Positions 62,632 through 64,000 of a stretch of DNA of 64,000 nucleotides are shown here, one piece after another. The notes beneath the pieces are model-generated. The model was not told where the DNA came from, ran no database searches, and worked only from the letters and a program-made list of their open reading frames with translations. The translations under genes were made by a program, and so were the position numbers. Positions within the stretch are counted from its first letter, which is position 1; each line of letters opens with the position of its first letter. Origin of the DNA: Planctomycetota bacterium (GTDB taxonomy: Bacteria; Planctomycetota; Planctomycetia; Pirellulales; Pirellulaceae); NCBI GenBank assembly GCA_016872775.1, contig VGZA01000018.1:1-64000 (forward strand). Direction: 5' to 3'.

Positions 62632-64000
62632 ATGGGTGTTTTGCTGAGCAAATCGAGGTGTCGGGGCCGAACGGTCCCTTCCTGGCTGCTGGCCTGGTTG
62701 GCGCATGGCATCTGCACGGGATGCGTAGTTTCACCCATGCCCGGTTTGTTGCGCCTCGACACAGCTTCGCTCATCCATGGCAACAACGATCCGCCATCCC
62801 AGACCGCGGCGACCAGTTTGACGGGAGGTCCGGTCGCCAGCCCAAGTAGTCCCACAGCGTCGGGCCGCCAGGATAGCGCTGGCGCGCCGGGATTCCCCGC
62901 CGAAAACGACGCGGGCGGCTCCCCCGCTCGAACCGCACCACAGCGACCCATGACGACCGATCCGATGGCAACGGCACCCGGGCAGGCGTCCAGCGCCCGC
63001 AGCCGTGAGGAGTTGCTGCGCGAGATCGAGTTGCTGCAGCGCGAACTGCTTTTCTCGAGCGACGCTTCCTCGCTCCTGGCTGTCAAGCAACTTGCCGCAT
63101 TGCGTGACCTGCAGCGCAGCGGGCTTTCGAGTGACGGCGGCACCGAAACGAACCCGTCCAGCGAAATCGTAATGTTGCGGCCAACCTCCTCGCAAACCCG
63201 CCCGCAGCAATCGCCTCCTTCCATACCGCCGGCGATTCCGTTTCACGACAGCGACCGCATCACCCGAAGCCAAATTTCCACGACCGCGGACCGATCGCAG
63301 TCTCTTGAATCGAACGTCCCGCCCCCCATTGCCACAGCATCCTTGGTGACAAAGCCGGTCGAGGCAGATTCACCCGACACGATCCGTTCCGACTCCAACC
63401 GGTCCGACTTGAACCGGTCCGACTCGCGACTTTCCGATGGAAGCCCGGCACGCACCGACCCCGAGGATCGCAAAGACCCTCCTTGGCACATACGACTACA
63501 ACAGGCGATGGACGGACTTGAACGCGAACTTGCCTCGAGCGAAAGCGGTTTGACCGAAATCGAACGCCACCGACTCGAAGTGCAACACCGGCTGCTGCAG
63601 GTCGCGATTGGACAGCGCGAGCAAGCGCTGAAAGAGATCGCGCGGATGCCGATCGAGCAGCGCGAATACTGGAAGCACCAGATGCGAACGCTGCTTCTGC
63701 TGCTGGATGAACATGCGACACCATCGCAAGCTCGCCGCGCAGCGCTGGCCCTGCGAGAACTTCAAGCCGCCACAGAACATCTCGCGTCGCAAAGTTCCCT
63801 GGACCTGCACAATCTGACTTTTTGCAGTCGCGTCGATGGATTCGGTACGCTGACGGAGTTTGCCAAGACCGAATTTGCGCCTGGTCAGGAGATCCTTCTC
63901 TATGTGGAGATTGACCATTTCCGATCGGAAGCCGATTCGGGAGGCAATGAGCTCGGACGGCGAAACAGCCGGCGTTACGAGACGGAATTGCGCGGCAGCT
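62632..64000 (+). CDS. Large secreted coiled-coil protein of unknown function, 3' end cut off
   Basis: The frame opens at ATG 62632 and runs without a stop to the window edge (456 codons). Residues 1-35 resemble a signal segment (SWLLAWLAHGICTGCVVSP). Then comes a Pro/Ser/Thr-rich linker, a helix (REELLREIELLQRELLF), a second low-complexity linker with a repeated RSDxN unit (about residues 245-265), and coiled-coil helices (GLERELASSESGLTEIERHR, EQALKEIARMPIEQREYW). The last part (HNLTFCSRVDGFGTLTEF, FAPGQEILLYVEIDHFRSE) looks like a beta-sandwich domain that I recall in other planctomycete secreted proteins without a name. Function unknown. Confidence 0.75.
   Translation, partial: MGVLLSKSRCRGRTVPSWLLAWLAHGICTGCVVSPMPGLLRLDTASLIHGNNDPPSQTAATSLTGGPVASPSSPTASGRQDSAGAPGFPAENDAGGSPARTAPQRPMTTDPMATAPGQASSARSREELLREIELLQRELLFSSDASSLLAVKQLAALRDLQRSGLSSDGGTETNPSSEIVMLRPTSSQTRPQQSPPSIPPAIPFHDSDRITRSQISTTADRSQSLESNVPPPIATASLVTKPVEADSPDTIRSDSNRSDLNRSDSRLSDGSPARTDPEDRKDPPWHIRLQQAMDGLERELASSESGLTEIERHRLEVQHRLLQVAIGQREQALKEIARMPIEQREYWKHQMRTLLLLLDEHATPSQARRAALALRELQAATEHLASQSSLDLHNLTFCSRVDGFGTLTEFAKTEFAPGQEILLYVEIDHFRSEADSGGNELGRRNSRRYETELRGS

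Noticed and set aside
1-64000. CRISPR arrays, rRNA operons, IS elements and prophage genes
   Set aside because: No regularly spaced repeats, no rRNA-like sequence and no transposase or phage structural gene was seen.

Overview
The window looks like chromosomal DNA of a planctomycete, probably of the Pirellulales type. The signs are a twin-arginine-exported DUF1501 protein, several FG-GAP/VCBS plus ASPIC-UnbV (CRTAC1-type) proteins, PQQ-like propeller and Lpg1974-type outer-membrane proteins, archaeal-type C1-cofactor genes, GC-rich coding DNA, and intergenic inverted-repeat elements. Assignment rests on these family signatures only; no rRNA or tRNA gene was found.

Layout. 0-11.7 kb: secreted catabolic proteins (an S9 prolyl-oligopeptidase cut by the left edge, a Tat-exported unknown, DUF1501, two translationally adjacent five-bladed-propeller glycosidase-like proteins, and an SGNH/TIM-barrel fusion). 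11.9-19.3 kb: a flavin oxidoreductase, an Rmd1/YagE-like protein, a lone pseudopilin, an outer-membrane protein, a UbiB/ABC1 kinase and a PQQ-propeller protein. 19.4-24.8 kb: a minus-strand cluster of gspF-gspE-type ATPase, STAS protein, receiver and sensor kinase. 24.9-34.1 kb: housekeeping genes (GT87, pgi, a Bax1-like DUF790 nuclease coupled to an SDR, yifB/comM, selO). 34.1-36.1 kb: repeat-rich spacer and an outer-membrane protein. 36.1-38.9 kb: a polysaccharide deacetylase and a phytanoyl-CoA dioxygenase-like protein.

39.4-49.2 kb, minus strand: a TPR/FG-GAP/UnbV giant, a small secreted Cys protein, a membrane pentaheme cytochrome with TPRs, a second CRTAC1 protein and finally an AhpD-like peroxidase. 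The last gene is split by an in-frame TGA exactly at the second cysteine of its CxxC site, with a perfect stem-loop at the right distance behind it. I read it as a selenoprotein gene, and it is the most notable observation here.

49.5-59.4 kb, plus strand: dus, then a SUF iron-sulfur island (sufR-like regulator with a good promoter, an orphan nuoB-like gene, sufC, sufB, sufD, a Rieske ferredoxin and a DUF59/SufT-like protein), running directly into three genes resembling mfnD, mfnF and mfnE of the methanofuran/tetrahydromethanopterin C1 pathway. 59.6-64 kb: a NarL-type regulator, an enolase-superfamily enzyme, the decayed end of a hybrid sensor kinase, a repeat-rich spacer, and an unrecognised secreted coiled-coil protein cut by the right edge.
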